Source: Streptococcus pseudopneumoniae
GTDB lineage: Bacteria > Bacillota > Bacilli > Lactobacillales > Streptococcaceae
Reading direction: 5' to 3'
Length of the DNA: 36,455 nucleotides
Assembly: GCF_001068775.1 (NCBI RefSeq)
Contig: NZ_JWAJ01000069.1
Coordinates: 1 to 36,455, forward strand
In this document: one piece after another, positions 1 to 10,877 of the stretch
Numbering within the stretch: position 1 is the stretch's first letter
How the letters are laid out: the number at the start of each line of letters is the position of its first letter
Notes under the pieces: model-generated
What the model was told of the DNA's origin: nothing
Databases searched by the model: none
Seen by the model: only the letters and a program-made list of their open reading frames with translations
Translations under genes and position numbers: made by a program

Positions 1-189
1 GAGCAGATCCTGTTTGGTTAACCCCAATTTTCCATGATGAATCCAGTAGTAGATGGTAGAAATTCCCACGTTAACCCCTTTAGCCTTGACCATCATTTCA
101 GGAGAAAACTTTTGATTATAATAGTGGAGAATCTTTTCCTTTAGTTCCTTGGTTAAGCTTGATTTCTTGATCGAGCGCTTGCGATTGCT
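1..189 (-). pseudogene. IS30-family transposase fragment (truncated)
   Basis: Reading leftward from about 189, the minus strand encodes a continuous stretch containing KELKEKILHYYNQKFSPEMM and STIYYWIHHGKLGLTK, characteristic of the N-terminal half of IS30-family (IS1239-like) streptococcal transposases. The first residues of the usual protein, with the leading HTH, are missing: the sequence upstream of about 189 belongs to an IS110 element instead. The C-terminal DDE domain would lie beyond the window start. It is called a fragment because no start codon or ribosome binding site precedes it and the junction is abrupt. The family assignment rests on recognised motifs, not on an alignment. Confidence 0.7.
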
Positions 190-792
190 TTCACTCGCTT
201 TTGGATACAAGGGATAACAGATTCTACATTAATGCTTTCTCCGTCAATGAATAATTTTAAAAGTGCTTGCCCCGTTTTAGAAAAAATATCAGAAAGATAA
301 CTGGTTAGCTTGATATTGGCCCGTTGTAAGAGATTGTGAATTTCATTTTTAACTTGAGTTTGACGTTGTTTATAAGAACGCATGCGACGTGTCAGTAAAC
401 GAAGCTGTACCACTTCAGGTGCAGGAATATAGGAAGGTTCAATTAGTCCGCAACGGCCGAGTTGAGCGATCCATTCAGCGTCCTTCATGTCTGTTTTTCG
501 ACCAGGCACATTCTTGATATGTTGAGGATTGGCAAGTACTAAGACGAGATTAGAATCTGAAAAGGATATTAAAGAGAGGGAGCCAATATTGCCCAGTGCT
601 TTCAAAAAAGACATGTGTGACATGATTTTCTACCATCCAAGCTAAGGCATTTTGAAGAGCTAGAGTAGTTGTCCCAAATTTCTTCTGAATTTTCTTTGGT
701 TTATTGGTATCTAGTGGACCATCTAGAATACAACAAACGATAGACTTTTGGTGGACATCAATACCACAACACATTTCAATCATGACTTCCAT
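186..792 (-). pseudogene. IS110-family transposase, frameshifted and 3'-truncated
   Basis: The gene starts at 792 (ATG, preceded on the minus strand by an AGGAGG-like site). It reads GIDVHQ, then HVFFESTGQYWLPLFNIL, and hits a stop near 553. The family sequence resumes in another frame with NLVLVLANPQHIKNVPGRKT, TDMKDAEWIAQLGR and QLRLLTRRMRSYKQRQTQVK. These are the RuvC-like DEDD catalytic domain of IS110 transposases (Asp of GIDVHQ, Glu of FESTG, the Asp pair of TDMKD). One frameshift near 555-570 separates the halves. The C-terminal Tnp_IS116/IS902 domain is absent because the reading passes into IS30 sequence at about 186-200. The gene is therefore dead. Confidence 0.85.
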
Positions 793-1293
793 TATAAAAA
801 CCTCCTGTTAACTATTTGAACAATAGAACAAGAGGCTAATTGTAAGATATTTTCATGCTCAAGGCATATTCGAGTTATCTTATGACTCTTGTTCATCCAG
901 TTTTTTATACAGGCTAGGAGAAGCCCTATTAAACACCACGGATTTGTATTGTTCAGCTTAATTATAGAATAAACTTCTTTTTCTGCCTGCTTAGAGTTTT
1001 TTTATATTCCTAGACCTAAAAATAAAAATGGAACTATTACTAAAAATGATTGAAAATTTCAGAAAATTTGGTAAAATTATATAAAAAGAGTTATCTACGA
1101 ATATTATATTACCGAAATCTAAAAACGTTCAGTTTTTAATCGAGTTATTTTATATATAAATAATGAGAGTTATTTTTGTAATAGTAGCTAATAGAAAATT
1201 CCATCGCTTATTATCATTTATGAAAATTTTAGAAATGTTAAGATAACTATATGAAGATTTTCGAAAAAAATTTTAGGAGAATTCGGAAATTAG
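793..1293. other. AT-rich intergenic spacer with IS110 upstream end
   Basis: No gene is supported here. Positions 793-960 look like the non-coding end of the IS110 element (it sits directly upstream of the transposase start). The remainder up to the glgB promoter is strongly AT-rich, with several runs of A and T. I see no RNA gene and no convincing ORF. Confidence 0.5.
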
Positions 1294-1322
1294 TTGAAAG
1301 TTTTCTTAAAAGGTAGTATAAT
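1294..1322 (+). promoter_or_regulatory. Promoter of the glg operon
   Basis: A -35 box TTGAAA at 1294-1299 and a perfect -10 box TATAAT at 1317-1322 are separated by 17 bases. The transcription start is expected at about 1329, some 30 bases before the glgB start codon. This is a housekeeping-sigma promoter by consensus. Confidence 0.85.
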
Positions 1323-1329
1323 AGAAATA

Positions 1330-1345
1330 TAGAAAACGCTTACAA
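1330..1345 (+). promoter_or_regulatory. Putative CcpA-binding cre site
   Basis: TAGAAAACGCTTACAA matches the Gram-positive cre consensus WTGWAARCGYTWWCAW at 15 of 16 positions (the T at position 2 is A). It lies right at the predicted transcription start of glgB, the classic position for CcpA roadblock or repression. Glycogen synthesis is therefore likely under carbon catabolite control. Binding is inferred. Confidence 0.7.
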
Positions 1346-1359
1346 TAAAAGGGGGATTT

Positions 1360-3288
1360 ATGGATAAATTAGAAGCTTTAAGAACTTTTACCAGTGGTGA
1401 AAATTTCCATCTTCAACACTATTTAGGAGCGCATCGTGAAGAAAGAGACGGTGAGTATGGCTATACATTCCGTGTCTGGGCGCCAAATGCGCAGGCTGTC
1501 CATCTTGTTGGTGATTTTACTAACTGGGTTGAAAATCAAATCCCCATGGTTCGTAATGAATCTGGAGTTTGGGAAGTTTTTACAACTTTAGCTCAAGAGG
1601 GGCATATTTATAAATATCATATTACTCGTGCTAATGGTCATCAGCTTATGAAGATTGATCCCTTGGCAGTACGCTATGAAGCTCGTCCAGGAACAGGGGC
1701 AGTTTTAACAGAAATTCCTGAGAAAAAATGGAAGGACGGTCTCTGGTTAGCTCGCAGAAAACGTTGGGGATTTTTCGAAAGACCAGTCAATATCTATGAG
1801 GCGCATGCAGGATCTTGGAAGAGAAATCCTGATGGGACACCTTATAGCTTTGCTCAACTCAAAGAAGAGCTCATCCCCTATCTTGTTGAGATGAACTATA
1901 CTCATATCGAGTTTATGCCTTTGATGGCTCACCCACTTGGTTTGAGTTGGGGATACCAGCTTATGGGCTACTTCGCTTTAGAGCATGCCTATGGTCGTCC
2001 TGAAGAGTTTCAAGACTTTGTTGAGGAATGTCATATCAACAATATCGGAGTAATTGTGGACTGGGTACCGGGACACTTTACCATCAATGATGACGCTTTG
2101 GCTTACTACGACGGCACACCGACTTTTGAATACCAGGATCATAATAAGGCTAACAACTACGGTTGGGGTGCACTTAACTTCGACCTTGGTAAAAATGAAG
2201 TCCAATCTTTCTTGATTTCTAGCATTAAGTTTTGGATTGATTTCTATCACCTAGATGGTATTCGTGTTGATGCCGTAAGTAATATTCTCTATCTAGATTA
2301 TGATAATGCTCCATGGACCCCAAATAAAGACGGTGGCAATCTCAACTATGAAGGCTATTATTTCCTTCAACGTTTGAACGATGTTATTAAGCTAGCTCAT
2401 CCGGATGTTATGATGATTGCAGAGGAGTCTTCTTCAGGTACCAAGATTACTGGCATGAAGGAAATGGGTGGACTAGGATTTGATTACAAGTGGAACATGG
2501 GGTGGATGAACGATATCCTACGTTTCTACGAAGAAGATCCAATTTATCGCAAGTATGACTTTAATCTTGTAACTTTCAGCTTCATGTATGTCTTTAATGA
2601 AAATTATCTCCTACCATTCTCACATGATGAGGTTGTACATGGTAAGAAAAGTATGATGCATAAGATGTGGGGTGATCGTTACAATCAGTTCGCTGGTTTG
2701 AGAAACCTCTACACTTATCAAATTTGTCACCCTGGTAAGAAATTACTCTTCATGGGTAGTGAGTTTGGTCAATTCCTAGAGTGGAAATCCGAAGAGCAAT
2801 TAGAGTGGTCTAACCTAGAAGATCCAATGAATGCCAAGATGAAATACTTTACATCACAGTTGAATCAGCTTTATAAAGACCACCGTTGTCTTTGGGAAAT
2901 TGATACAAGCTATGACGGTATTGAAATTATTGATGCGGATAACAGAGATCAGAGTGTTCTTTCCTTTATCCGAAAAGGCAAGAAAGGCGAGATGCTAATC
3001 TGTGTCTTCAATATGGCACCGGTTGAACGTCCTGATTTCACAATTGGACTGCCAGTTGCAGGTATTTATGAAGAAATTTGGAATACAGAGTTAGAACAAT
3101 GGGGTGGTGTGTGGAAAGAGCATAACCAAACTGTTCAAACTCAAGAAGGATTGTGGAAGGATTATGAGCAGACTTTGACATTCACCTTGCCAGCTATGGG
3201 AGCAAGTATTTGGAAAATCAAACGTCGCATAAAACCTACTAAGAAAGTCGCTAATAAAACTCAAAAAGGAGTAGAAAATGAAGAATGA
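1360..3288 (+). CDS. glgB: 1,4-alpha-glucan branching enzyme GlgB
   Basis: Introduces alpha-1,6 branches into glycogen in the cytoplasm. The 642-residue protein has the CBM48 module near residues 30-110 ([19 protein letters not shown]) and a GH13 barrel. Its catalytic motifs are all intact: DWVPGHF (Asp234, His239), GIRVDA (nucleophile Asp304), MIAEES (acid/base Glu355) and FSHDEVVHG (His422-Asp423). The length is usual for the family. The ATG at 1360 follows a GGGGG ribosome binding site at 1351-1355. It is the first gene of glgBCDA and overlaps glgC by 11 bases. The lysine-rich tail (about residues 620-642) is probably not part of the fold. Expression is probably CcpA-controlled through the cre site upstream. 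Confidence 0.97.
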   Translation: MDKLEALRTFTSGENFHLQHYLGAHREERDGEYGYTFRVWAPNAQAVHLVGDFTNWVENQIPMVRNESGVWEVFTTLAQEGHIYKYHITRANGHQLMKIDPLAVRYEARPGTGAVLTEIPEKKWKDGLWLARRKRWGFFERPVNIYEAHAGSWKRNPDGTPYSFAQLKEELIPYLVEMNYTHIEFMPLMAHPLGLSWGYQLMGYFALEHAYGRPEEFQDFVEECHINNIGVIVDWVPGHFTINDDALAYYDGTPTFEYQDHNKANNYGWGALNFDLGKNEVQSFLISSIKFWIDFYHLDGIRVDAVSNILYLDYDNAPWTPNKDGGNLNYEGYYFLQRLNDVIKLAHPDVMMIAEESSSGTKITGMKEMGGLGFDYKWNMGWMNDILRFYEEDPIYRKYDFNLVTFSFMYVFNENYLLPFSHDEVVHGKKSMMHKMWGDRYNQFAGLRNLYTYQICHPGKKLLFMGSEFGQFLEWKSEEQLEWSNLEDPMNAKMKYFTSQLNQLYKDHRCLWEIDTSYDGIEIIDADNRDQSVLSFIRKGKKGEMLICVFNMAPVERPDFTIGLPVAGIYEEIWNTELEQWGGVWKEHNQTVQTQEGLWKDYEQTLTFTLPAMGASIWKIKRRIKPTKKVANKTQKGVENEE

Positions 3289-4420
3289 AATGCTAGCTTT
3301 AATCCTTGCTGGTGGGCAAGGAACTCGTCTCGGTAAACTCACTCAAAGCATTGCTAAACCTGCCGTGCAATTTGGTGGGCGCTACCGTATCATTGACTTC
3401 GCTCTTTCAAACTGTGCCAACTCTGGTATCCATAATGTTGGGGTTATCACACAGTATCAACCACTAGCTCTCAATAGCCACATTGGTAATGGTTCTAGTT
3501 GGGGTCTAGATGGTATTGACACCGGAGTTTCTATCCTTCAACCCTACTCTGCAAGTGAGGGGAACCGTTGGTTTGAAGGTACAAGTCATGCCATTTACCA
3601 AAACATCGACTATATCGACAGCATCAATCCTGAGTATGTTTTGATTCTTTCGGGTGACCATATCTACAAGATGGACTACGATGATATGCTCCAATCACAC
3701 AAGGACAATAATGCCAGCTTGACAGTTGCTGTCTTGGATGTACCATTAAAAGAAGCTAGCCGTTTCGGTATCATGAATACAGATGCTAATAATCGTATTG
3801 TCGAATTTGAAGAAAAACCAGCTCAACCAAAATCAACTAAGGCCTCAATGGGTATTTATATCTTTGATTGGAAACGACTTCGCAACATGCTAGTTGCTGC
3901 TGAAAAGGCTAACCTAGATATGTCTGACTTCGGTAAAAATGTTATTCCAAACTATCTTGAAACTGGTGAAAGTGTCTATGCTTATGAGTTCAATGGATAC
4001 TGGAAGGACGTTGGTACTATCGAATCTCTATGGGAAGCAAATATGGAATATATCTCTCCAGAGAATGCTCTAGATAGCCGTAACCGTCAATGGAAAATTT
4101 ATTCTCGTAACCTCATCGCTCCACCAAACTTCCTTGGAGAATTCGCTCAAGTAGAAGACTCTCTTGTAGTGGACGGCTGTTACGTAAATGGTACAGTGAA
4201 ACACTCTATTCTTTCTACAACTGCTCAAGTTCGTAAGGGAGCAGAAGTTGTTGATTCTGTCATCATGAGTGGAGCAGTTATCGGTAGAGGTGCTAAAATT
4301 ACACGTGCAATCATCGGTGAAGGTGCAATTATTGCCGATGGTGTTGAAATTGATGGTACAGAAGAAGTACAAGTAGTCGGATATAACGAAGTAGTGGGGG
4401 TAGCAACAGATGAAGATTGA
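3278..4420 (+). CDS. glgC: Glucose-1-phosphate adenylyltransferase GlgC
   Basis: Makes ADP-glucose from ATP and glucose-1-phosphate, the committed step of bacterial glycogen synthesis. The 380-residue protein starts with the nucleotidyltransferase signature [11 protein letters not shown] (residues 8-18). It continues with [14 protein letters not shown], the sugar-phosphate region GTSHAIYQN, and [10 protein letters not shown] around residue 125. It ends in a left-handed beta-helix domain with hexapeptide-like repeats (about 290-370). All hallmark catalytic residues are present, which marks this, rather than its paralogue glgD downstream, as the catalytic subunit. The start lies inside the end of glgB (AAAAGGAGT just upstream), and the gene overlaps glgD by 11 bases, so translation is probably coupled. 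Confidence 0.96.
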   Translation: MKNEMLALILAGGQGTRLGKLTQSIAKPAVQFGGRYRIIDFALSNCANSGIHNVGVITQYQPLALNSHIGNGSSWGLDGIDTGVSILQPYSASEGNRWFEGTSHAIYQNIDYIDSINPEYVLILSGDHIYKMDYDDMLQSHKDNNASLTVAVLDVPLKEASRFGIMNTDANNRIVEFEEKPAQPKSTKASMGIYIFDWKRLRNMLVAAEKANLDMSDFGKNVIPNYLETGESVYAYEFNGYWKDVGTIESLWEANMEYISPENALDSRNRQWKIYSRNLIAPPNFLGEFAQVEDSLVVDGCYVNGTVKHSILSTTAQVRKGAEVVDSVIMSGAVIGRGAKITRAIIGEGAIIADGVEIDGTEEVQVVGYNEVVGVATDED

Positions 4421-5549
4421 TAAATATTCAGCGATTTTAGGAAATACCGTTGGTTTCCATGATATGTCAACCTTGATAAGTAACCGTCCAGTGGCAAGTT
4501 TGCCATTTGGAGGAAAGTATCGTTTGATTGACTTCCCACTTTCAAGTTTAGCAAATGCTGGGGTTCGTAGTATCTTTGGAATCTTTCAACAAGATAACAT
4601 CAGCTCTGTATTTGACCATATTCGTTCAGGTCGTGAGTGGGGCTTAAATACCCTTCTTAGCCACTACTATCTTGGAATCTACAATACTCGTGTAGAAAGT
4701 AGCACTGTTGGTAAAGAGTACTATCAACAACTTTTGACTTACCTAAAACGTTCAGGTTCAGACCAAACCGTTTCCTTGAACTGTGATGTTTTAGTGAATA
4801 TCGATCTCAATCAAGTTTTCCATTTGCATAATACAACTAAATCACCAATCACAGTAGTTTATAAGAAATTACCTAAGAAAGATATTTCAGAAGTAAATGC
4901 AATCCTTGATATTGATGAAACTGACCATGTGCTTTCTCACAAACTCTTTGATAAAAAATCAGACCAAGAATACTACAACATGTCGACAGATATTTTTGTA
5001 GTAGACACTCAATGGTTGATTAAGCGTTTGGAAGAAGAAGCTCAAAAAGAATATCCAGAAAAATTACGCTATGTTCTTCGTGATTTGGCAGCAAAAGAAG
5101 GTGCTTTTGCATATGAATATACAGGTTACCTAGCAAATATTCATTCAGTAGAAACATACTATCAAGCGAATCTAGATATGCTTGATCAGCATAAATTCTA
5201 CTCTTTGTTCTCACCAAATCAAAAAATTCATACTAAAGTTAAAAACGAAGAACCTACCTACTATGCATCAGGTTCAAAAGTGAACACATCTCAATTTGCT
5301 TCTGGTAGTATCATTGAAGGTGAAGTGGATAAATCTATTATTTCGCGTAATGTTCGAATCAATAAAGATAGCTTGGTTAAAGAGTCTCTTATTTTCCCTC
5401 GCGTTATCGTTGGTAAAGGTGCACAAGTCGAGTATGCAATCGTTGATAAGGGTGCTGAAATAGCTGAGGGAGTTGTCATTCGAGGTACAGCAGAAAACCC
5501 TGTTGTCATCAAAAAAGGCGAAAAAGTAACAGAGGATGTCCTTTCATGA
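4410..5549 (+). CDS. glgD: GlgD, non-canonical ADP-glucose pyrophosphorylase subunit
   Basis: Paralogue of GlgC, 379 residues. The N-terminus reads [15 protein letters not shown] where GlgC has the GGxGTRL phosphate-binding loop, so the catalytic loop is lost. The following [19 protein letters not shown] and the C-terminal beta-helix repeats (about 285-375) are kept. In Firmicutes, GlgC and GlgD form a hetero-oligomer in which GlgD modulates activity. That role is family knowledge; the loss of the loop is seen directly. The gene overlaps glgC by 11 bases and glgA by 4 bases (ATGA), as expected for subunits made in fixed proportion. Confidence 0.94.
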   Translation: MKIDKYSAILGNTVGFHDMSTLISNRPVASLPFGGKYRLIDFPLSSLANAGVRSIFGIFQQDNISSVFDHIRSGREWGLNTLLSHYYLGIYNTRVESSTVGKEYYQQLLTYLKRSGSDQTVSLNCDVLVNIDLNQVFHLHNTTKSPITVVYKKLPKKDISEVNAILDIDETDHVLSHKLFDKKSDQEYYNMSTDIFVVDTQWLIKRLEEEAQKEYPEKLRYVLRDLAAKEGAFAYEYTGYLANIHSVETYYQANLDMLDQHKFYSLFSPNQKIHTKVKNEEPTYYASGSKVNTSQFASGSIIEGEVDKSIISRNVRINKDSLVKESLIFPRVIVGKGAQVEYAIVDKGAEIAEGVVIRGTAENPVVIKKGEKVTEDVLS

Positions 5550-6979
5550 AAATTTTATTTGTAGCAGCCGAAGGAGCCCCTTTTTCTAAAACAGGTGGCT
5601 TGGGAGATGTTATCGGGGCTCTTCCAAAATCATTAGTTAAAGCTGGTCATGAAGTTGCTGTTATCTTACCTTACTATGATATGGTAGAAGCTAAGTTTGG
5701 TGATCAGATTGAGGACGTCCTTCAATTCGAAGTTTATGTTGGCTGGCGCAGACAATTTTGTGGAATTAAGAAAACTGTTTTAAACGGTGTTACTTTCTAC
5801 TTTATTGACAATCAATATTATTTCTTCCGCGGACATGTGTATGGAGATTTCGATGATGGTGAACGTTTTGCCTTCTTCCAACTTGCAGCCCTAGAAGCTA
5901 TGGAGCGTATTGGATTTATCCCTGATGTCCTCCACGCTCATGACTACCATACGGCTATGATTCCTTTCTTGTTGAAGGAAAAATACAGATGGATTCAAGC
6001 CTACCAAGGAATCAAGACTGTTTTGACCATTCATAACTTGGAATTTCAAGGTCAATTCTCTGAAAGTATGCTTTGGGACTTGTTTAGAGTTGGTTTCGAA
6101 CGTTACGCTGATGGAACAGTTCGTTGGAATGATTGTCTTAACTGGATGAAGGCAGGTATTCTCTATGCAGATCGTGTATCAACCGTGTCACCGAGTTATG
6201 CTTATGAAATCATGACTACAGAGTTTGGTTGCGGTATTGATCAAATTCTTCGTATGGAATCTGGTAAGGTTTCAGGTATTGTTAATGGTATAGATACAGA
6301 TTTGTACAACCCAGAGACGGATGCTTTACTTGACTATCATTTTAATAAAAATGATTTGTCAGGAAAGGCTCAAAATAAAGCAAAACTTCAAGAAAAAGTT
6401 GGTCTTCCAGTACGTTCCGATGTACCAATGATTGGTATTGTATCTCGCTTAACTCGTCAAAAAGGTTTTGATGTGGTAGTTGAGAGCTTGCATCGAATGC
6501 TTCAAGAGGATATTCAAATCGTTCTTTTGGGAACTGGAGATTCAGGATTTGAACAAGCCTTCTCTTGGTTTAGTCAAGTATTCCCAGAAAAACTTTCTGC
6601 CAATATCACTTTCGATGTGAAATTAGCTCAAGAGATTTATGCAGCATGTGATATTTTCCTCATGCCAAGTCGCTTTGAACCATGTGGACTTTCACAAATG
6701 ATGGCCATGAGATATGGAACCCTTCCTTTGGTAAATGAGGTTGGTGGTCTTAGAGATACTGTTCAAGCCTTTAATCCAATTGATGGGACAGGTACAGGCT
6801 TTAGCTTTAATAACCTAACTCCATACTGGCTCAACTGGGCATTGCAAACAGCTTTGGATGTTTATCACAACCATCCTGATGTTTGGAAGAACATGCAAGT
6901 TCAAGCTATGGAATGTGATTTCTCTTGGGATACAGCCTGCAAGTCATATCTTGATTTGTACCATAGCCTAGCAAACTAA
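5546..6979 (+). CDS. glgA: Glycogen synthase GlgA
   Basis: Transfers glucose from ADP-glucose to the growing alpha-1,4 glucan (GT5 family). The 477-residue protein has the ADP-glucose-binding loop [13 protein letters not shown] at residues 15-27. The second Rossmann domain begins near [17 protein letters not shown] (about 292-308), and the E-x7-E type region [17 protein letters not shown] lies near 375-390. The length is standard. It starts with an ATGA overlap on glgD and is the last gene of the operon: a terminator follows within 10 bases. No glycogen phosphorylase gene lies in the window, so the breakdown enzyme must be encoded elsewhere. Confidence 0.97.
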   Translation: MKILFVAAEGAPFSKTGGLGDVIGALPKSLVKAGHEVAVILPYYDMVEAKFGDQIEDVLQFEVYVGWRRQFCGIKKTVLNGVTFYFIDNQYYFFRGHVYGDFDDGERFAFFQLAALEAMERIGFIPDVLHAHDYHTAMIPFLLKEKYRWIQAYQGIKTVLTIHNLEFQGQFSESMLWDLFRVGFERYADGTVRWNDCLNWMKAGILYADRVSTVSPSYAYEIMTTEFGCGIDQILRMESGKVSGIVNGIDTDLYNPETDALLDYHFNKNDLSGKAQNKAKLQEKVGLPVRSDVPMIGIVSRLTRQKGFDVVVESLHRMLQEDIQIVLLGTGDSGFEQAFSWFSQVFPEKLSANITFDVKLAQEIYAACDIFLMPSRFEPCGLSQMMAMRYGTLPLVNEVGGLRDTVQAFNPIDGTGTGFSFNNLTPYWLNWALQTALDVYHNHPDVWKNMQVQAMECDFSWDTACKSYLDLYHSLAN

Positions 6980-6985
6980 ATAGTT

Positions 6986-7016
6986 AAAATCGTATGATAC
7001 CTTCATACGATTTTTT
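6986..7016 (+). terminator. Rho-independent terminator after glgA
   Basis: A 12-bp perfect stem (6986-6997 with 7003-7014) closes a 5-base loop and ends in six T. It is placed 6 bases after the glgA stop and ends the glg operon. Confidence 0.9.
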
Positions 7017-7041
7017 GAGATTCTGAAAGTAAGGCAATTAT

Positions 7042-7683
7042 ATGAAAAAAATTAAAGGACTCTGTGTACTGGATGTTGATGGGACACTAATAGAAGAGGA
7101 AGTTATTGATTTGTTGGGGAAAGAAGCAGAGTGTGAAAATGAAGTAGCTCTACTGACTGCCCAAGCTATGAGGGGAGAACTAGATTTTGAAGAAAGTCTG
7201 AGAAAACGTGTTTCTTTATTACAAGGACTATCTGTCGATAAATTTGAACATCTTTATACACAAGTTCATTTTAGCAAGAATGCCCAAGAGTTCGTTAAAA
7301 TTCTTCAAAAACATGATATTGAGGTCGGTCTAGTTTCAGGTGGATTTATACCTATTGTCAAAAGTCTTGCGACTGAACTTGGTATTAGCCTTATTGCTGC
7401 AAATCGTCTTGAAGTAAAGGATGGATTTTTGACAGGAAAACTTGAAGGAGAAATCATTACTAGGGAAGTCAAGGAAGAGACTCTAGTAAGATGGGCTGAT
7501 GAATTAGTGGTACCACTCGAAAGAACCATTGCTATTGGAGATGGAGCTAATGATTTAGCAATGTTAAAGAGAGCTGGAATCGGCATTGGTTTTTGTGCCA
7601 AAGCAATCGTGAAAGAGGAAATTCCCCTTCAAATTGAAGAAAGGGATTTCTCAAGAGTATTGAAGCTGATAGATTTATTTTGA
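7042..7683 (+). CDS. serB: SerB-like HAD-family phosphatase
   Basis: A 213-residue haloacid-dehalogenase phosphatase. Motif I is DVDGT (residues 11-15, nucleophile Asp11, acid/base Asp13). Motif II is SGGF near residue 99 and motif IV is GDGANDLAML near 166, followed by IGIGFCAK. This pattern and length fit phosphoserine phosphatase SerB, the last step of serine synthesis; other small-molecule HAD phosphatases cannot be excluded. It lies 25 bases after the glg terminator with no clear promoter of its own, and 16 bases before the glycerate kinase gene. Since 3-phosphoglycerate is the precursor of phosphoserine, the pair may share a serine/glycerate context (inference). Confidence 0.8.
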   Translation: MKKIKGLCVLDVDGTLIEEEVIDLLGKEAECENEVALLTAQAMRGELDFEESLRKRVSLLQGLSVDKFEHLYTQVHFSKNAQEFVKILQKHDIEVGLVSGGFIPIVKSLATELGISLIAANRLEVKDGFLTGKLEGEIITREVKEETLVRWADELVVPLERTIAIGDGANDLAMLKRAGIGIGFCAKAIVKEEIPLQIEERDFSRVLKLIDLF

Positions 7684-7699
7684 TTAGAAAGGAGAGTGT

Positions 7700-8815
7700 A
7701 TGAAAATTGTTATCGCACCTGACTCTTTTAAGGAGAGTCTCCCTGCAAGTGAAGTAGCTAAAGCTATCAAACGAGGCCTTCAAAAGGCTCTACCTGAATC
7801 GGAATGTTTGCTCTTACCTGTTGGCGATGGTGGAGAGGGGACTGTCAATGCTATTAAGAATACACTAGGTCTTATAGAAAACACTGCTTTTGTGACAGGC
7901 CCCTTTGGAGAAGAGGTGCAAATGCCTTATGTTTATAAAGAAAATCTCGCTTTATTTGAAGTTGCGGACTTGATAGGCCTTGCTAAAATTCCTATTGAAA
8001 AAAGAAATCCCCTGAAGATTCAAACAAAGGGAATTGGTCAACTAATCCTGCATTTAATAGAGCAAGGGATGAAAGAAATCTATATCGGAGTTGGTGGGAC
8101 ATCCACTAACGATGGTGGGATTGGTATTGCTTCAGGACTTGGTTACCAGTTCTATGACAAAAATGGGAATGAACTTCTAGCTACTGGTCAATCCTTGTTT
8201 GAAATTACTGATATCTCAAAGGAGAAAGCTATATCTATTCCTTCTGATGTGCGAATTAAAATCTTAGCAGATGTGACAAATTCACTCTGTGGACCACACG
8301 GTGCCACTTACACATTTGGGAAACAAAAAGGATTAGATCCAACTCAATTTTATGAAGTTGATTCTGCTATTGAAAACTTCCATCGTAAAGTTGCCCCTGA
8401 AATCTTAAAGCTGGAAGGAGCTGGAGCAGGCGGCGGTATTGCAGCTGGCTTATGTGCTTTTGCTGGAGCAACAATTGTGTCTGGTATTCAAACTTGTTTA
8501 GATCTAATCGGTTTTGATCAGAAGGTTGCGGATGCAGATCTTGTCATCGTTGGTGAAGGTAGGTTAGACGCTCAAAGTCTTGCCGGCAAGGCTCCAATCG
8601 GTGTAGCAAAAAGAACACCAAATGGTGTTCCAGTTATTGCTATTTGTGGGAGTCTGTCAGAGGATTTACCACCCTTACCATTTGAAAATATCGTTGCAGC
8701 CTTTTCTATACTAGAAAAAAGTGAACCACTGGAAGACAGTCTGAAAAAGGCAACAGTCTATTTAGAAAACACAGCTGCAAACATTGGTCAGATCTTAGCT
8801 TTGAAGAAGCATTAA
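7700..8815 (+). CDS. Glycerate kinase (GarK/GlxK family)
   Basis: Phosphorylates D-glycerate with ATP, feeding lower glycolysis. The 371-residue protein begins with the family signature [19 protein letters not shown] and contains [41 protein letters not shown] and [18 protein letters not shown]. These together define the GarK-type fold and its substrate and nucleotide loops. It starts after an AAGGAGAG site 16 bases past serB and is probably co-transcribed with it. The stop overlaps the end of the convergent DUF1694 gene by 4 bases. Whether the product is 2- or 3-phosphoglycerate cannot be told from sequence. Confidence 0.93.
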   Translation: MKIVIAPDSFKESLPASEVAKAIKRGLQKALPESECLLLPVGDGGEGTVNAIKNTLGLIENTAFVTGPFGEEVQMPYVYKENLALFEVADLIGLAKIPIEKRNPLKIQTKGIGQLILHLIEQGMKEIYIGVGGTSTNDGGIGIASGLGYQFYDKNGNELLATGQSLFEITDISKEKAISIPSDVRIKILADVTNSLCGPHGATYTFGKQKGLDPTQFYEVDSAIENFHRKVAPEILKLEGAGAGGGIAAGLCAFAGATIVSGIQTCLDLIGFDQKVADADLVIVGEGRLDAQSLAGKAPIGVAKRTPNGVPVIAICGSLSEDLPPLPFENIVAAFSILEKSEPLEDSLKKATVYLENTAANIGQILALKKH

Positions 8816-9255
8816 CCAAACCATTTTTTCCAAAAAGAAGTAGGAGCTTTGGTCTCTTTTTCTTGCCACAAGTTTGGAAAGGCCTTTTTAAGATCTTTTT
8901 CATTTATTTGAACAGGGGCATCACTATGAATAATCAAGCCAAAAGGGGATGAATTGTGATCTTCTGAAATGATAGTCGCTTGGCAGTCAGCATCTTTGGC
9001 TTGTTTTAGATAATAGACCTGCTTTTCAAATACTACCTGAGGAGAAATTTTGACAAAAAGAGGTTCAGTTTCTTTTTTTAGACTCACTAAAATAGATACA
9101 TAACCCTTTTGAAATTTATCATCATTAGCTGTTTCAAGGTCTGCATAGCCAAGGACCCTTTCCTCGAAAGTTCCGAGAAAACGCCTTTGTTCGTCTGGAT
9201 TTAGTTTAAGCCCGCCATGAGCTTTTTCTAATATTTGTTTAGATACGTCTGTCAT
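8812..9255 (-). CDS. DUF1694 (YueI-like) protein
   Basis: A 147-residue soluble protein of unknown function. The stretches [16 protein letters not shown] and [21 protein letters not shown] are recognisable as the DUF1694/YueI family of Firmicutes, conserved next to enolase or stress genes in streptococci (memory, not searched). There is no signal peptide or membrane segment. The gene is convergent with the glycerate kinase gene and divergent from eno. Its start at 9255 has no ribosome binding site, and a -10 box ends only 6 bases upstream, so the mRNA may be leaderless. Function is not assigned. Confidence 0.8.
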   Translation of the reverse strand: MTDVSKQILEKAHGGLKLNPDEQRRFLGTFEERVLGYADLETANDDKFQKGYVSILVSLKKETEPLFVKISPQVVFEKQVYYLKQAKDADCQATIISEDHNSSPFGLIIHSDAPVQINEKDLKKAFPNLWQEKETKAPTSFWKKWFG

Positions 9256-9261
9256 AAAAAT

Positions 9262-9270
9262 AGTATATCA
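9262..9270 (-). promoter_or_regulatory. Extended -10 promoter of the DUF1694 gene
   Basis: On the minus strand the sequence reads TGATATACT (TG-N plus -10 TATACT, plus-strand 9262-9270). It ends 6 bases before the ATG at 9255. The predicted transcript start coincides with the start codon, and no Shine-Dalgarno sequence lies in between. Confidence 0.5.
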
Positions 9271-9294
9271 TAAAATAAAGGAAAAAACAGATAA

Positions 9295-9310
9295 AAGAAA
9301 GCGATTACTT
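9295..9310 (+). promoter_or_regulatory. Weak cre-like site upstream of eno
   Basis: AAGAAAGCGATTACTT matches the cre consensus at 13 of 16 positions. It lies between the divergent DUF1694 and eno genes, about 42 bases before the eno -35 box. Several mismatches make this tentative. Confidence 0.3.
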
Positions 9311-9351
9311 TATCGACTTAAGGAAAAATTGCACAAAGATAACGTTTTTCC

Positions 9352-9380
9352 TTGAAAAACGATGATTTTTAAGGTATCAT
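9352..9380 (+). promoter_or_regulatory. Promoter of eno
   Basis: TTGAAA at 9352-9357 and TATCAT at 9375-9380 lie 17 bases apart, about 40 bases before the eno start. A 9-bp inverted repeat (9320-9328 with 9345-9353) abuts the -35 box. The ribosome binding site AAGGAGAG is at 9406-9413. Confidence 0.75.
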
Positions 9381-9407
9381 AGAGGTGTAAAAAATTTAAC
9401 TCAATAA

Positions 9408-10724
<1,317 letters not shown>

Positions 10725-10762
10725 TCTCTTTATGAGATGAGGGGCTATAAAGCCTTTGAAAT

Positions 10763-10796
10763 AAGCACTTTGGGGCGCTTTCCCTTAGTGCTTTTT
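10763..10796 (+). terminator. Terminator of eno
   Basis: AAGCACT (10763-10769) pairs with AGTGCTT (10787-10793). An inner GGGG pairs with TCCC, and a T tract runs 10792-10796. Two weaker hairpins (ATCTC/GAGAT and GGCT/AGCC) precede it from 10726. Confidence 0.75.
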
Positions 10797-10808
10797 ATAA
10801 TTTAATAC

Positions 10809-10822
10809 CCTTTTTGCTACCC
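10809..10822. other. Putative left attachment site (attL core)
   Basis: CCTTTTTGCTACCC recurs at 20735-20748 as CCTTTTTGTTACCC (13 of 14 identical). The two copies bracket the integrase-led element between eno and xseA. The match is short and imperfect, so the exact core is uncertain. Confidence 0.4.
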
Positions 10823-10877
10823 CTACTAATTTTTGGTATAGTAAGAGGGTAGCCCGGAAATGGGTCACCCTTATTCT

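Noticed and set aside
4225..4554. Minus-strand ORF opposite the glgC/glgD junction
   Set aside because: Threonine/serine-rich antisense shadow of the beta-helix repeats, no ribosome binding site.
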